From Candidatus Kerfeldbacteria bacterium (GTDB lineage Bacteria; Patescibacteriota; Patescibacteriia; SBBC01), in the NCBI GenBank assembly GCA_016207275.1, contig JACQPY010000001.1, positions 1 to 41,482 on the forward strand: DNA of 41,482 bases, in the 5' to 3' direction. The position numbers were made by a program, and so were the translations under genes. The stretch's first letter is position 1. The number at the start of each line of letters is the position of its first letter. This document shows positions 1-6,894 of this stretch, one piece after another. The notes below the pieces were generated by a model, which saw only the letters and a program-made list of their open reading frames with translations, ran no database searches and was not told the origin of the DNA.

Positions 1-152
1 CGTATCATCATTCTCTGCCATTTTCTTCGGACGTCCTACATTGTCGTGCCCCGTGGGGTACGCCTGCGGACTCAGCCGCGCCGTGAGCCATTGGCAACAT
101 CGGCAAGGCCGTACTTTCCGGAGAATGTGGTCGGGAGTGCTGGAGAGCCTCG

Positions 153-180
153 AAGAGGAAACCCTAACGGTTTCCTCTTT
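153..180 (+). terminator. Terminator-like hairpin
   Basis: A perfect 11-bp stem, AAGAGGAAACC/GGTTTCCTCTT, with a 5-nt loop. The T tract after it is short, so it could be a palindromic repeat rather than a terminator. Any gene it would end lies before the window. Confidence 0.4.
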
Positions 181-287
181 CGATACATCTCTTTCCGTAT
201 ATTGTATCGCGCCTCCTCACTCGCCTAGGGGCCTGTCCGTTGGACACCCTGATTCTCGTTCGTTCGGACGCGATGGTCCATTTCAAA

Positions 288-337
288 TCGGCCTCGCTAA
301 CGCTCGGCCGACGTTTGTTTTTCTGTTTGTTTTTTGG
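288..337 (+). terminator. Probable intrinsic terminator
   Basis: A 6-bp stem TCGGCC/GGCCGA (288-293/306-311) is followed by a T-rich tract from 315 to 337. Stem plus T tract fits a factor-independent terminator on the plus strand. Confidence 0.5.
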
Positions 338-373
338 TATGGTTGGTGGCGCGAATCTCATGCGCGGCAGAGT

Positions 374-423
374 CGGGGTGTAGTATAGTGGTAGTACCCC
401 GCACCATCCCGCCTGTGGTGGGA
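374..423 (+). other. tRNA-like 5' arm A (pseudo-tRNA candidate)
   Basis: The sequence reads like the start of a tRNA: a 7-nt acceptor strand CGGGGTG, TA at positions 8-9, and a D arm GTAT-AGTGGTA-GTAC. After that the cloverleaf fails. A possible anticodon stem CACCA/TGGTG has a 9-nt loop and is displaced by 3 nt. A hairpin TCCCGCC-TGT-GGTGGGA covers 407-423. No T arm follows. A perfectly complementary acceptor strand CACCCCG exists only at 852-858. It is either a decayed or interrupted tRNA, or coincidence. Confidence 0.35.
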
Positions 424-481
424 CGTACGGGGCAGGCGCGCCCAGGAGTATGAGGTTATTTGCATATATGCAGCGGCCAGT

Positions 482-530
482 CGGGGTATGGCGCAATTCC
501 CCGTCATGCGACGGGGTAAAGTCCGCGCGC
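482..530 (+). other. tRNA-Pro-like 5' arm B with a hairpin in the D loop
   Basis: Acceptor strand CGGGGTA, then TG, then a D-stem strand GCGC match the other tRNA-Pro-like 5' arms in this region. The D loop starts AATT and then contains a perfect 7-bp hairpin CCCCGTC-ATGC-GACGGGG (499-516) before a second GCGC. No convincing anticodon or T arm follows. The complementary strand TACCCCG occurs at 1023-1029. Confidence 0.35.
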
Positions 531-551
531 GGGCATGGGGGTCGAGGCCGC

Positions 552-633
552 GACGCGAAGCGTCAGGAACAGAACTGCTTCTGTTCCGGCGACCGAGACG
601 GGCTAAGACCTGTTCCGAAGGAACGGCGAAGCC
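552..633. repeat. Cluster of small hairpins with GAA loops
   Basis: Four perfect hairpins lie almost end to end: GACGC-GAA-GCGTC (552-564), GGAACAGAA-CTGC-TTCTGTTCC (566-587), GTTCC-GAA-GGAAC (612-624) and GGC-GAA-GCC (625-633). Three share the core CGAAG with a trinucleotide GAA loop, which suggests one family of short palindromes. No coding potential is visible. Confidence 0.6.
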
Positions 634-714
634 CCGGAGCAGGAGGTCACGTTAATAATTTGGCGACGGCTGGTCGGGGTATAGCGCAAGGAAAATGCGC
701 GTCCCGCTCAGCGT

Positions 715-787
715 CGGGGATTAGCGCAGTTGGTAGCGCGCATGCATGGGGTGCATGAGGCCACCGGTTCGAGTCCGGTATCCCCGA
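715..787 (+). tRNA. tRNA-Pro (anticodon GGG)
   Basis: A complete cloverleaf is readable: acceptor CGGGGAT/ATCCCCG, D arm GCGC-AGTTGGTA-GCGC, anticodon stem CATGC/GCATG with loop ATGGGGT (anticodon GGG, G37 as usual for proline tRNAs), a 5-nt variable loop, T arm ACCGG-TTCGAGT-CCGGT, and discriminator A. CCA is not encoded. The acceptor stem continues outward as a perfect 13-bp inverted repeat (702-714/787-799), giving a 20-bp uninterrupted helix around the gene, which is very unusual. Confidence 0.9.
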
Positions 788-811
788 CGCTGAGCGGGAA
801 GGTCGGGAGTT

Positions 812-841
812 TCACCCTTCGGGTGACCACCTGTACGGTGG
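812..841 (+). repeat. Tandem 15+15-nt hairpins inside a tRNA T loop
   Basis: Exactly 30 nt separate the two halves of a canonical T loop (TT | CGATT). They consist of two adjoining 15-nt palindromes: TCACCC-TTC-GGGTGA and CCACC-TGTAC-GGTGG. Removing them restores the 7-nt loop TTCGATT closed by GGGAG/CTCCC. The architecture matches the in-frame insertion at 13876-13905. Confidence 0.65.
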
Positions 842-861
842 CGATTCTCCCCACCCCGACC

Positions 862-1155
862 GTGCTGCGCAGCGAAAAAATGTTGTCCGGGTTTCCCGCC
901 ACCTTGATTCAAAGTTTCATAGGACGGCGGGATCCCGTCCTCGCGATCCCCGATTCAATCGGGAAAGGGAATGGCGGGACGACCTGCCCCGTATACGGCG
1001 AAGCCGTTGTACGGGGTCCCCGTACCCCGCCAACCAGTTGCGAACATGACGCAAGATTTTGACCGTAAAATTTCGATTGTGCTGCGTCGGGACCCGCCTG
1101 CCCGGCTGTCCCGAGCCGCGCAGCGGCGGTCTCGCACACATCAAGCCGTCCGACC
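862..1155. repeat. Palindrome-rich segment downstream of the tRNA region
   Basis: No gene is visible. The inverted repeats include GCTGCGCAGC (864-873), GGACGG/CCGTCC (922-927/935-940), CCCGATT-C-AATCGGG (949-963), and a larger imperfect hairpin at 987-1016 whose tip is ACGGC-GAA-GCCGT. TACCCCG at 1023-1029 is complementary to the acceptor strands of tRNA-like arms B and C. ORFs here are on both strands and derive from the palindromes. Confidence 0.5.
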
Positions 1156-2085
1156 CTAAGCGTCCACTGACGGCGGTCCTGCTGGTGTCATGGGCTCAAC
1201 CGGAGTTCGGGCTCGGCTCTTCAGAGTACCGATGTACGCTCCGATAAGAACGACCACGCTCCCGACAATAAAGCTTAGGGTCAGGCGTTCATGCACGAGC
1301 CAGGCCGCCAGGGCGACCGTGACCAACGGCGCCAAGACCAGCGCATAGGTAGCGGCTGAGGCCGTCCAGCGGACGATAATCCAGACGAATAGGATGAAGG
1401 CGACGATGGCGCTGACGATTAACCAGATCAGGGCCAGCCAGGTGGCCGGCAGCGTCGGCAGGATGACGCGCTCCCCTGCCATGGCCGAGACAATCAGCAG
1501 AAGGACGGTGCCGACAGACATGCCGATGGCATTGAGCGTGACCGGGTGCGGCTGCGGCAAGCGTTTGATGAGCACGCTGGCCACGGCCCCGACGGCCATG
1601 GCGCCGAAGATGGCGGCGAGTGGGCCGAGCTGAACGTTGCCCTGCAGCGTTTGGTGAAAAATAAGCGTGATGCCCCCGACCGCCACCACCGCCCCGGAAA
1701 TATTCTGCCAGCCCAGTCGTTCCAAGCCAACCAGGGAAGCAAGCAACAGGGTGGTGAGCGGCAAGGTTGAGAAGATGACCGCAGCCAGGCCGGCCGGGAC
1801 TACCAGGAGCGCCCAGTACAACAAGGCATACGATATACCGAAATTCAGCAGGCCGTAGACCATCGCTCCCCAGGCCGTCTGCCCGCGGGGCCAGGCCATC
1901 CTTCGCCACCACATCACCCCGAACAGAATCAGGGCCGCCACCCCAAAGCGCAATCCCGCTCCCCAAAAAGGCGCCAGCTCTCGGTTGCTGAAACGAACCG
2001 CTACAAAGTTGGCGCCGAGGAGCACCACGATGACAACAAATGCCAGGAGCGTCAGGCGGTCAGGTCGTGGTTGGGGCTCATCCAT
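1156..2085 (-). CDS. EamA/DMT-family transporter
   Basis: This is an inner-membrane protein of about 309 residues with ten hydrophobic segments in two repeats of five, the usual size and layout of the drug/metabolite transporter (EamA) family. The first EamA unit starts near residue 10 and the second near residue 155. These proteins export or import small metabolites; the substrate cannot be told from sequence. I chose the ATG at 2085 rather than the TTG at 2103, because a promoter -10 box lies inside the longer reading. The gene stands alone on the minus strand and runs toward the tRNA region. Confidence 0.85.
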   Translation of the reverse strand: MDEPQPRPDRLTLLAFVVIVVLLGANFVAVRFSNRELAPFWGAGLRFGVAALILFGVMWWRRMAWPRGQTAWGAMVYGLLNFGISYALLYWALLVVPAGLAAVIFSTLPLTTLLLASLVGLERLGWQNISGAVVAVGGITLIFHQTLQGNVQLGPLAAIFGAMAVGAVASVLIKRLPQPHPVTLNAIGMSVGTVLLLIVSAMAGERVILPTLPATWLALIWLIVSAIVAFILFVWIIVRWTASAATYALVLAPLVTVALAAWLVHERLTLSFIVGSVVVLIGAYIGTLKSRARTPVEPMTPAGPPSVDA

Positions 2086-2091
2086 TTCGCA

Positions 2092-2121
2092 AGTATACGT
2101 CAACTCGGACCGGGTGGTAAA
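2092..2121 (-). promoter_or_regulatory. Promoter of the EamA gene, probably leaderless
   Basis: On the minus strand, TTTACC and TATACT are separated by 18 nt. The -10 box ends 6 nt before the ATG, so transcription would start at or next to the start codon. Confidence 0.4.
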
Positions 2122-2131
2122 GTTTTAATTG

Positions 2132-2463
2132 GTCGAGGTTGGTGCCCGCCCGCCAGGCATCAGACCGCGGGGCGTCTTCACAGGCTCAACAGGTCGTGGC
2201 AGCAGACGACCGAGGTTACAATCCTTAACCCACGCACCAGTCCCTCGACTATGCCCGCTCGGCCTCGAGCTCGCGGCCGAGAGGTCGGGACGGATGCGGC
2301 CCCGAACCACGTCGCCCAAGAACTACGTTGAGTTCTGGACGACTCCAAACCCTAGGCGGTTTGTGGGTCGGGTTCGGGGTTCTTGTCCCGCACCCCACAT
2401 GGTGCGGGAGGTTCCGCTCCACGGAACCACGTATCGAGAGAAACCACGGCCGTGAGGCCGTGG
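2132..2463. repeat. Chain of adjoining hairpins in a 540-nt gene-free gap
   Basis: Between the EamA gene and the next ORF I see no gene but a row of perfect stems: GTCGAGG/CCTCGAC (2132-2138/2243-2249), CTCGGCC/GGCCGAG (2258-2281), AGAACT/AGTTCT (2319-2336), AAACC/GGTTT (2347-2362), TCCCGCACC/GGTGCGGGA (2386-2409), GGTTCCG/CGGAACC (2410-2428) and CCACGGCC/GGCCGTGG (2444-2463). Two of them adjoin with no spacer. This could be a structured RNA or palindromic repeats; I recognise no known RNA family. Confidence 0.55.
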
Positions 2464-2641
2464 AGCTTCACTTCCGTAGAGGCAAGCCCATCGTTTATTG
2501 ATAGATACTGTGCATATTGACGATTGTGTCATCGAAGAGTACAGTAGCGGCGTTCATTCGCTCGCTGACAAACTTATGGAACGGTAGTCAGCTGAGCGCC
2601 TATGTGTTTCACGGCGTCGTACTCATTCCAGGGGGTGGTCC

Positions 2642-3496
2642 ATGGTCTGCGCGCTTGCAGCGTGCTCGTTGGCGGTGGCGCTGTTGTTGTGCGCCGGTCG
2701 GACGTTCGCCGGAACCGAACAGACCGACATCAACCGGCGCTTCAAGTGGTTGGCGCTCGAATTTCAACCGTTCACTTTCGCCGGAAACGCCTCGTTCTCG
2801 AGCGCAACGATGTCGAACGTTCCCGCGCTCCTGCGGACCGTACCGGTCCATCCTGATGATCCGCAGATCGTGATCGACCCCTTGCCCGACCCTGGACGCG
2901 TCATCTTTCCGGCGTCGATCAGCGAGTGGCGGGTGTTCACCTGGAAGTTCTGGCTGTTTCAGACCGTCGGCGTCGGTGCGGGGTTGCATTTTGAGAGCGA
3001 ACCTCCGTGGGCGACATTTGCCGACGTCGTGTCCGACCGGTACAACTACGCCGCGCTCTATCCGCCGGGATGGGGCGGAGCGTTCACCTACTACGTCGTC
3101 GCATACGAAAGCGGCGTGCGGATGATCCAGCCGGTCATTGAGGTCCGTCCTCCCTTCCCGATCTCCATCCCTACGCCAAAAGGGAAGCTGCCATTCTGGG
3201 TCTTCGCCGGGTACGAGCCGATGGTGTTCGAACAGACGATCACCGGAAGGAATGGCTGGGACCGGTGGAGCGCGCATGAGATCTGGCACCGGTACGAGTT
3301 CGGGAGGGTCACCTACGATCGGGTATACGGCGGCATCGCGTTCCCCGAGATGTACCAGTACCAAGTTTCGGTCCACGTCATGGTCATGCGGAACTTCGCC
3401 GATGTCCGTCTGACCGATCTCGGGGCGGCGAGCGGACTGTACGTGAATGACGGGCCGCTCACCGTTGGGGTCGGCCTACGACTCTGCTTCTTCTGA
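2642..3496 (+). CDS. Exported protein, unknown family (paralogue of the 9421 gene)
   Basis: A 284-residue protein with a clear N-terminal signal peptide (hydrophobic core in residues 2-20, small residues before GTEQ). I do not recognise the family. It is rich in aromatic residues, has alternating hydrophobic strands, and ends in GVGLRLCFF, features seen in beta-rich exported proteins. It shares scattered motifs with the product of the gene at 9421: VP-H-DD, DPLPD and GWDRW followed by a W. A G-rich ribosome-binding-like stretch (GGGGGTGG) precedes the ATG. It is followed 48 nt downstream by a HEAT-repeat gene on the same strand, so the two are probably cotranscribed. Confidence 0.7.
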   Translation: MVCALAACSLAVALLLCAGRTFAGTEQTDINRRFKWLALEFQPFTFAGNASFSSATMSNVPALLRTVPVHPDDPQIVIDPLPDPGRVIFPASISEWRVFTWKFWLFQTVGVGAGLHFESEPPWATFADVVSDRYNYAALYPPGWGGAFTYYVVAYESGVRMIQPVIEVRPPFPISIPTPKGKLPFWVFAGYEPMVFEQTITGRNGWDRWSAHEIWHRYEFGRVTYDRVYGGIAFPEMYQYQVSVHVMVMRNFADVRLTDLGAASGLYVNDGPLTVGVGLRLCFF

Positions 3497-3544
3497 TGTA
3501 ACGTGCGGCGTCCCCGATCAACGTGAAAGAAAGGGAGGATAGAG

Positions 3545-4501
3545 ATGAGGTCACTCGCGCGCATGATCGTGGCGGCGGTCGTCATCGGGACGCTCTTTGC
3601 CCCGTTGGCCGCGTCTGCCGTAGTCAACAACGCAGACAGTCTGACAGATCGTGGAAGATTCTTGGTACTGCTGTTGAAGTCCAACAACGATTCGTACACT
3701 CGGGGAGCAGCGGCTCACCAATTGATCGAAATTGGGGCGCCCGCAGTGCCGCTCCTCGTGAGCAGCCTGTCTCAAGGCGATTCCGCGACCAAGCACTTGA
3801 CTGCGTCCGTCCTCAGATACATAGGAGAACCTGCCGTCCCTGGGCTGATTGCATCACTCCGCTCTGTCAGTACAAGGCCATTCGCCGGATCAGCACTGAT
3901 TGACATGGGAACTCCGGCCATTCCGTACCTCTTGGGTGCGATGCAGGATCCCGTCACAGACATGAATCTTGAACGCTCGATCGCCTACATCTTTCAGAGA
4001 ATGGGGTCCCGCGCAGTGCCGTACCTGGTGAATGCGATGCGCAGCAAGAAGGCACTTGCCGCCTTCACAGCGCTCGCCAATATCGGAGAGCCCGCGATTC
4101 CGTATTTGATGGATGAGTTGAAGGGGCCTGACGAGAGAATGGTCCCGGCTCGAGTCCAACTCGGCTATATGGGAAGCACGAATACCCGCTTGGCGCAGGT
4201 CATGATCCCTCGTCTTATGGAACTGTTGGAGCATTCAGAGGGTGCTATTACAAGAAATGGTCTTACGGCAAGTACTCTGCTTGGCCGGATAGGAACACCA
4301 GCCATACCTGCGGTTGAGAAGCTCCTTGACAGCAAGGATGCCGACTCGCGGTTCAAGGCTGTGACAACACTCGGTCTCATGCATTCGGCCGCAAGACCCG
4401 TGCTTCCCAAACTACGCACTATGGTGCTGTCCGAGAATGACCCCGGCTTGCGGGAGCATATCAGAATAGCCATACGCCACATAGAGTCTGTAGGCCGTTG
4501 A
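3545..4501 (+). CDS. Exported HEAT-repeat protein
   Basis: A 318-residue protein with a signal peptide (residues 1-25, AASA before the likely cleavage site), followed by seven or so HEAT/PBS-type helical repeats spanning residues 45-315. The repeated signature is IG-PA-P-L, for example IGAPAVPLL, IGEPAVPGL, MGTPAIPYL and IGEPAIPYL. Such scaffolds bind protein partners; no catalytic residues are visible. The ribosome-binding site AGGGAGGA stands about 8 nt before the ATG. It probably forms a transcription unit with the exported protein upstream. The partner is unknown. Confidence 0.8.
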   Translation: MRSLARMIVAAVVIGTLFAPLAASAVVNNADSLTDRGRFLVLLLKSNNDSYTRGAAAHQLIEIGAPAVPLLVSSLSQGDSATKHLTASVLRYIGEPAVPGLIASLRSVSTRPFAGSALIDMGTPAIPYLLGAMQDPVTDMNLERSIAYIFQRMGSRAVPYLVNAMRSKKALAAFTALANIGEPAIPYLMDELKGPDERMVPARVQLGYMGSTNTRLAQVMIPRLMELLEHSEGAITRNGLTASTLLGRIGTPAIPAVEKLLDSKDADSRFKAVTTLGLMHSAARPVLPKLRTMVLSENDPGLREHIRIAIRHIESVGR

Positions 4502-4627
4502 GGGTCAGCGTGGATCCCTAAAGTCTATAGAGGTTGCCCGTTGAACTGTATCTGGCCTGACTGTCACAGGGTAGTGTCAGCAAGACTGTGTGGTCATCGT
4601 TCAGTAACAATCGCTCGGTCATTTTCG

Positions 4628-4665
4628 CGCCCCCGCGCTTTTTCAGGCGGGGGCGTTGTATATTT
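4628..4665 (+). terminator. Intrinsic terminator after the HEAT-repeat gene
   Basis: A 9-bp GC-rich stem CGCCCCCGC/GCGGGGGCG with a 10-nt loop, followed by a T-rich tract (TTGTATATTTTATTT). It lies about 130 nt downstream of the stop at 4501. Confidence 0.65.
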
Positions 4666-4742
4666 TATTTCTAGAGTTGGCAACAAGAGCTTATCATTCT
4701 CAAGTACTGCCATGGCCGCTTGGTGTGACATTGGTGAAAAAG

Positions 4743-5029
4743 AGGGTAGTGTCGGAGAAGGAAATTTTGGAATAACCACGATTTTGAAGTGCATATACCC
4801 CCGGGCTATATGGTATGTTTTTATTAACGTTCCCAAAAACCCGACATCTGGATGATGCCGGATTTTGGGGTTTTCTTCTGGCCGAGTTACGGATTCGGGT
4901 GGTAGCTGGTGGACATGGCTGGCGGCGGGGCGTGAATCGCTCGCGGCAGACCGCACACTTCAGACGGCCATCGTTCAAGCGCCAGTGTATTTTCGCCCCG
5001 CACCAGGGGCAGGGAATAACTGTGTCCAT
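4743..5029 (-). pseudogene. Remnant of an IS1595/ISXO2-like transposase
   Basis: The minus-strand ORF starting at 5029 begins with a zinc-ribbon (CPWCG near residue 7, KCAVCRERF near residue 24), the arrangement found at the N-terminus of IS1595-family transposases. After about 35 residues the reading loses any family character, and no DDE-type catalytic domain follows. I read it as a truncated insertion-sequence remnant. The word AGGGTAGTGTC occurs twice nearby (4568 and 4743) as a direct repeat that may mark element ends. An independent small zinc-ribbon protein is the alternative. Confidence 0.4.
4832..4880 (+). terminator. Imperfect long hairpin with T tract
   Basis: CCCAAAAACCCGACATC pairs with GATGCCGGATTTTGGG with a few mismatches, and TTTTCTTCT follows. 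It looks like an intrinsic terminator, but no gene that it would end is evident on the plus strand. Confidence 0.4.
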
Positions 5030-5194
5030 GGAGAAAATCTATCCCCATAGGTCCGATTTTTCAAACTTTACCCATGTTAAATCCAGCTAGCAGTTCGGAT
5101 GGAGAAAGTTTGCACACGTCGATGCCTCCGCTTCCACGCCGGCAGGCCTCAACCCACAAACGTGACCGTGAACAAATACGAACGACCACCACTT

Positions 5195-5223
5195 TTGACA
5201 GGGTGAACGAACGGTTTTAAGGT
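5195..5223 (+). promoter_or_regulatory. Sigma-70-type promoter
   Basis: TTGACA (5195-5200) and TAAGGT (5218-5223) are separated by 17 nt. The element precedes the small ORF at 5277. Confidence 0.45.
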
Positions 5224-5276
5224 TACTAACGACCTGGCTTGCATTGGGCATGGCCAGGAACTCAGGGGGAGAGTCC

Positions 5277-5459
5277 ATGTCTATCACCTGTAGCGAGGGA
5301 GGGGCTACGTTCGGTCCAACTCAGAGCAGCACGAGCACCCCGAGGTTTATCCAATCAGTCCGGACAGTAAGAACCTCCATGAAACTGCGGATGCTTTACC
5401 TGCAGGAGAGGATCTTGCGTCTCTTCGAGGATCTTCGCTGGAGGTTCACGGGGCGCTGA
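5277..5459 (+). CDS. Possible 60-residue protein, unknown
   Basis: I do not recognise this product. The ATG at 5277 is preceded by a good ribosome-binding stretch (GGGGGAGA, 4-nt spacing) and a promoter about 55 nt further up, and two hairpins follow the stop. The first half is rich in Ser and Thr; the second is basic and amphipathic (MLYLQERILRLFEDLRWRF), likely a helix. It could instead be a short noncoding transcript with a chance ORF. Confidence 0.35.
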   Translation: MSITCSEGGATFGPTQSSTSTPRFIQSVRTVRTSMKLRMLYLQERILRLFEDLRWRFTGR

Positions 5460-5465
5460 AATGAA

Positions 5466-5489
5466 GATACCGAGAGGATTCTCGGTATC
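5466..5489 (+). terminator. Perfect 10-bp hairpin after the small ORF
   Basis: GATACCGAGA/TCTCGGTATC with a 4-nt loop, six bases after the stop at 5459. No T tract follows directly, so its role as a terminator is uncertain. Confidence 0.45.
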
Positions 5490-5498
5490 CCTCGGCAA

Positions 5499-5531
5499 GC
5501 GGGTCGGTCTCCCTTCAGGGGATCGGCCCGC
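5499..5531. repeat. Modular palindrome, copy 1
   Basis: Outer arms GCGGGTCGGTC and GATCGGCCCGC enclose a short inner part with CCC-TTCA-GGG. The same outer arms recur at 10278-10331 around a different inner hairpin, and a related version lies at 10505-10562. The flank GCTTCTTATTC-GCCCAC also recurs after the copy at 10505. Confidence 0.6.
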
Positions 5532-5567
5532 GCTTCTTATTCGGCCCACCTACGCTTTGTTCAGCAG

Positions 5568-5603
5568 CAAAAAGGAAAGACTCCCGAGTCCCTTCGGGAG
5601 TCT
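5568..5603 (-). terminator. Intrinsic terminator of the repeat-protein gene
   Basis: On the minus strand, a 10-bp stem (AGACTCCCGA/TCGGGAGTCT) is followed by TTTCCTTTTT. It starts about 30 nt after the stop at 5635. The identical hairpin ends the gene at 7596. Confidence 0.75.
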
Positions 5604-5634
5604 TGGTCTACGTGGTCTACAAAGATGTTCGCAA

Positions 5635-6714
5635 TTAAGGTTTGGAGAAGAGGACCTGACCTTTTTTGTCCAACACCTCAATCGCCGGGAAGAGCCCCTC
5701 TCCGCTCAGGCGTACTCGCGGTTCTCCATTGGCATGGTCGATGACGAAATTAGGCGCACCGCCGGACAAGGAGAGGGAGGCCAGCGACTTTCCATCGGAA
5801 CCGTACAAGCGAAGACCCGGCCAGCCCCTGGAAATCGTCATGGCAATTGAACCAGCGAGGCTTGGTTCGTAGAGGTGGAGACCCGGGCCGTCTCTATCGC
5901 TCACCAGCGCAGCCCGGACGTGGTCTTGAGCATCACGGAGACTCAGGCGAGCTACGTCAGGAGTCGAGGCGAGGAGGACACGTTGCATTCCTTTCCCGTC
6001 GAAGAGGGAAAGGCCAGAGTTTTCACCTGTCATCCCCAGCGCGGCGCGGTTCTTCCCTTTATCATCTCGGATCGTGATGCCCGGTTCATTCTGGGCGAGC
6101 GCCACGATCACTCGCTCTGCGCCGGTGCTATCCTTGAGGGAGAGAGCGGGTCCGTTAGGAAAGACACCAACGCCGGCCACCATCTGGCCGCGGTGATCTC
6201 CGAAAGTGATGGCCGCACCCAATTCGGAGGTAATGCCGAGCCCTACCCGCTCTATGCCCCGCTCATCACTGAAACCCAGGCCAGCGTTTTGCTGATCGAC
6301 GAGCATGACTGTTCGCATTTGACCTCGCTCGTCGTTCATGAAGAAGCGCGGTCCATTCTCGTCAACACCCAGGACGATCCGTTCCTTGAGGTTCCGATCG
6401 AAGAACATCAGCCCCGATCCCGGCTTGCCGTCATCGAGCGCCACGAGGGCCTTGGTCTGGCCGTTCTCGTCCAGGAGTGAGAACCGCGGTCCAAACACCC
6501 CAACCTTAAGCTCGGCGCGAGTTCTCCCATAGGCATCTTTGAGAATGAACTGCCGAGCCTCCAGTACATTGGTTGTCAGAGATTGTCCCATGAGGAGGAC
6601 GCTGCCAACAACGAGCAGGATGGCGGTAGCAAGAATCTTCATCACCCGATTCTGCCGTTCAAGCTTGGCAATCCGTGCGGACATGCTCTGACTCTCAGCC
6701 GTCTGGGTGATCAT
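5635..6714 (-). CDS. Membrane-anchored beta-repeat protein, unknown function
   Basis: A 359-residue protein. Residues 1-25 are polar with coiled-coil character (ARIAKLERQNRVMK), and one membrane segment follows (about residues 26-45). The rest is about a dozen imperfect units of some 20-25 residues with the pattern GP-x-L-x-L-x-D-x-x-G-x-x-R-x-x-L, ending LDKKGQVLFSKP. Such repeats likely build an extended beta structure outside the membrane. I chose the ATG at 6714, the 24th codon of the tracked ORF, because GGAGAAAGGAG lies 6 nt before it. No catalytic motif is visible; function unknown. Confidence 0.75.
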   Translation of the reverse strand: MITQTAESQSMSARIAKLERQNRVMKILATAILLVVGSVLLMGQSLTTNVLEARQFILKDAYGRTRAELKVGVFGPRFSLLDENGQTKALVALDDGKPGSGLMFFDRNLKERIVLGVDENGPRFFMNDERGQMRTVMLVDQQNAGLGFSDERGIERVGLGITSELGAAITFGDHRGQMVAGVGVFPNGPALSLKDSTGAERVIVALAQNEPGITIRDDKGKNRAALGMTGENSGLSLFDGKGMQRVLLASTPDVARLSLRDAQDHVRAALVSDRDGPGLHLYEPSLAGSIAMTISRGWPGLRLYGSDGKSLASLSLSGGAPNFVIDHANGEPRVRLSGEGLFPAIEVLDKKGQVLFSKP

Positions 6715-6850
6715 GAGATACTCCTTTCTCCATGTGCGTGAAACAACAACTCCAACCGCTACGCTGACTGCCCAGCACTCCAATTATGTTAACGAGCGAC
6801 CGTGCCCGCACCCTACCATGTTCGTATTCACTGTCAAGCCCGGAAGCAAT

Positions 6851-6876
6851 GAAAAGACCTCCATCCCTGGGAGTCT
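6851..6876 (-). terminator. Weak terminator-like hairpin
   Basis: AGACCTCC (6855-6862) pairs with GGGAGTCT (6869-6876) with one mismatch and one wobble; read on the minus strand a short T tract follows. It resembles the hairpin after the gene at 7596 in sequence and in its distance from a stop codon. Confidence 0.4.
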
Positions 6877-6894
6877 TTGGTAGAGGACAAAAGT

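Larger units (their letters stand above)
1..370. repeat. Gene-poor palindrome-rich segment
   Basis: I see no credible gene here; the ORFs in the track overlap on both strands and show no recognisable domain. The stretch holds short inverted repeats: CGATACA/TGTATCG at 181-187/203-209, the 13-nt hairpin TGTCC-GTT-GGACA at 234-246, and two terminator-like hairpins listed separately. The same style of short hairpins continues to about 1130. Confidence 0.5.
675..861 (+). other. Interrupted tRNA shell enclosing a complete tRNA
   Basis: The two flanks of the intact tRNA-Pro can be read as one outer tRNA. 5' side: acceptor CGGGGTA, TA, D arm GCGC-AAGGAAAAT-GCGC, then anticodon strand TCCCG (702-706). 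3' side: CGGGA (795-799), a 5-nt variable loop AGGTC, T stem GGGAG/CTCCC, T loop TT...CGATT interrupted by 30 nt, acceptor CACCCCG (852-858), then A-C-C. The acceptor pairs at 6 of 7 positions. The inner tRNA occupies the anticodon loop, so no outer anticodon can be read. It may be a pseudogene, a nested insertion, or an unusual precursor. Confidence 0.5.

Noticed and set aside
513-524. GGGGTAAAGTCC resembling the RNase P RNA word GAGGAAAGTCC, with ACAGAA near 569
   Set aside because: The two words are only about 45 nt apart, far too close for RNase P RNA, and the rest of the conserved core is missing.
41-758. Overlapping ORFs on both strands in the first 760 bases
   Set aside because: No domain, no ribosome-binding site, opposite-strand ORFs of similar length, and the sequence is mostly hairpins.
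730-1062. 110-residue ORF MVARMHGVHEATGSSPV...
   Set aside because: It is a translation of the tRNA-Pro (the GSSPV pattern is a usual tRNA artefact) and the palindromes after it.
1289-1966. 225-residue minus-strand ORF within the EamA gene
   Set aside because: Shadow frame of the transporter; Gly/Arg/Pro-rich with no family.
2132-2249. GTCGAGG...CCTCGAC, 118 nt apart, as a possible tRNA or 5S rRNA
   Set aside because: No D, anticodon or T arm fits, and the conserved 5S words are absent.
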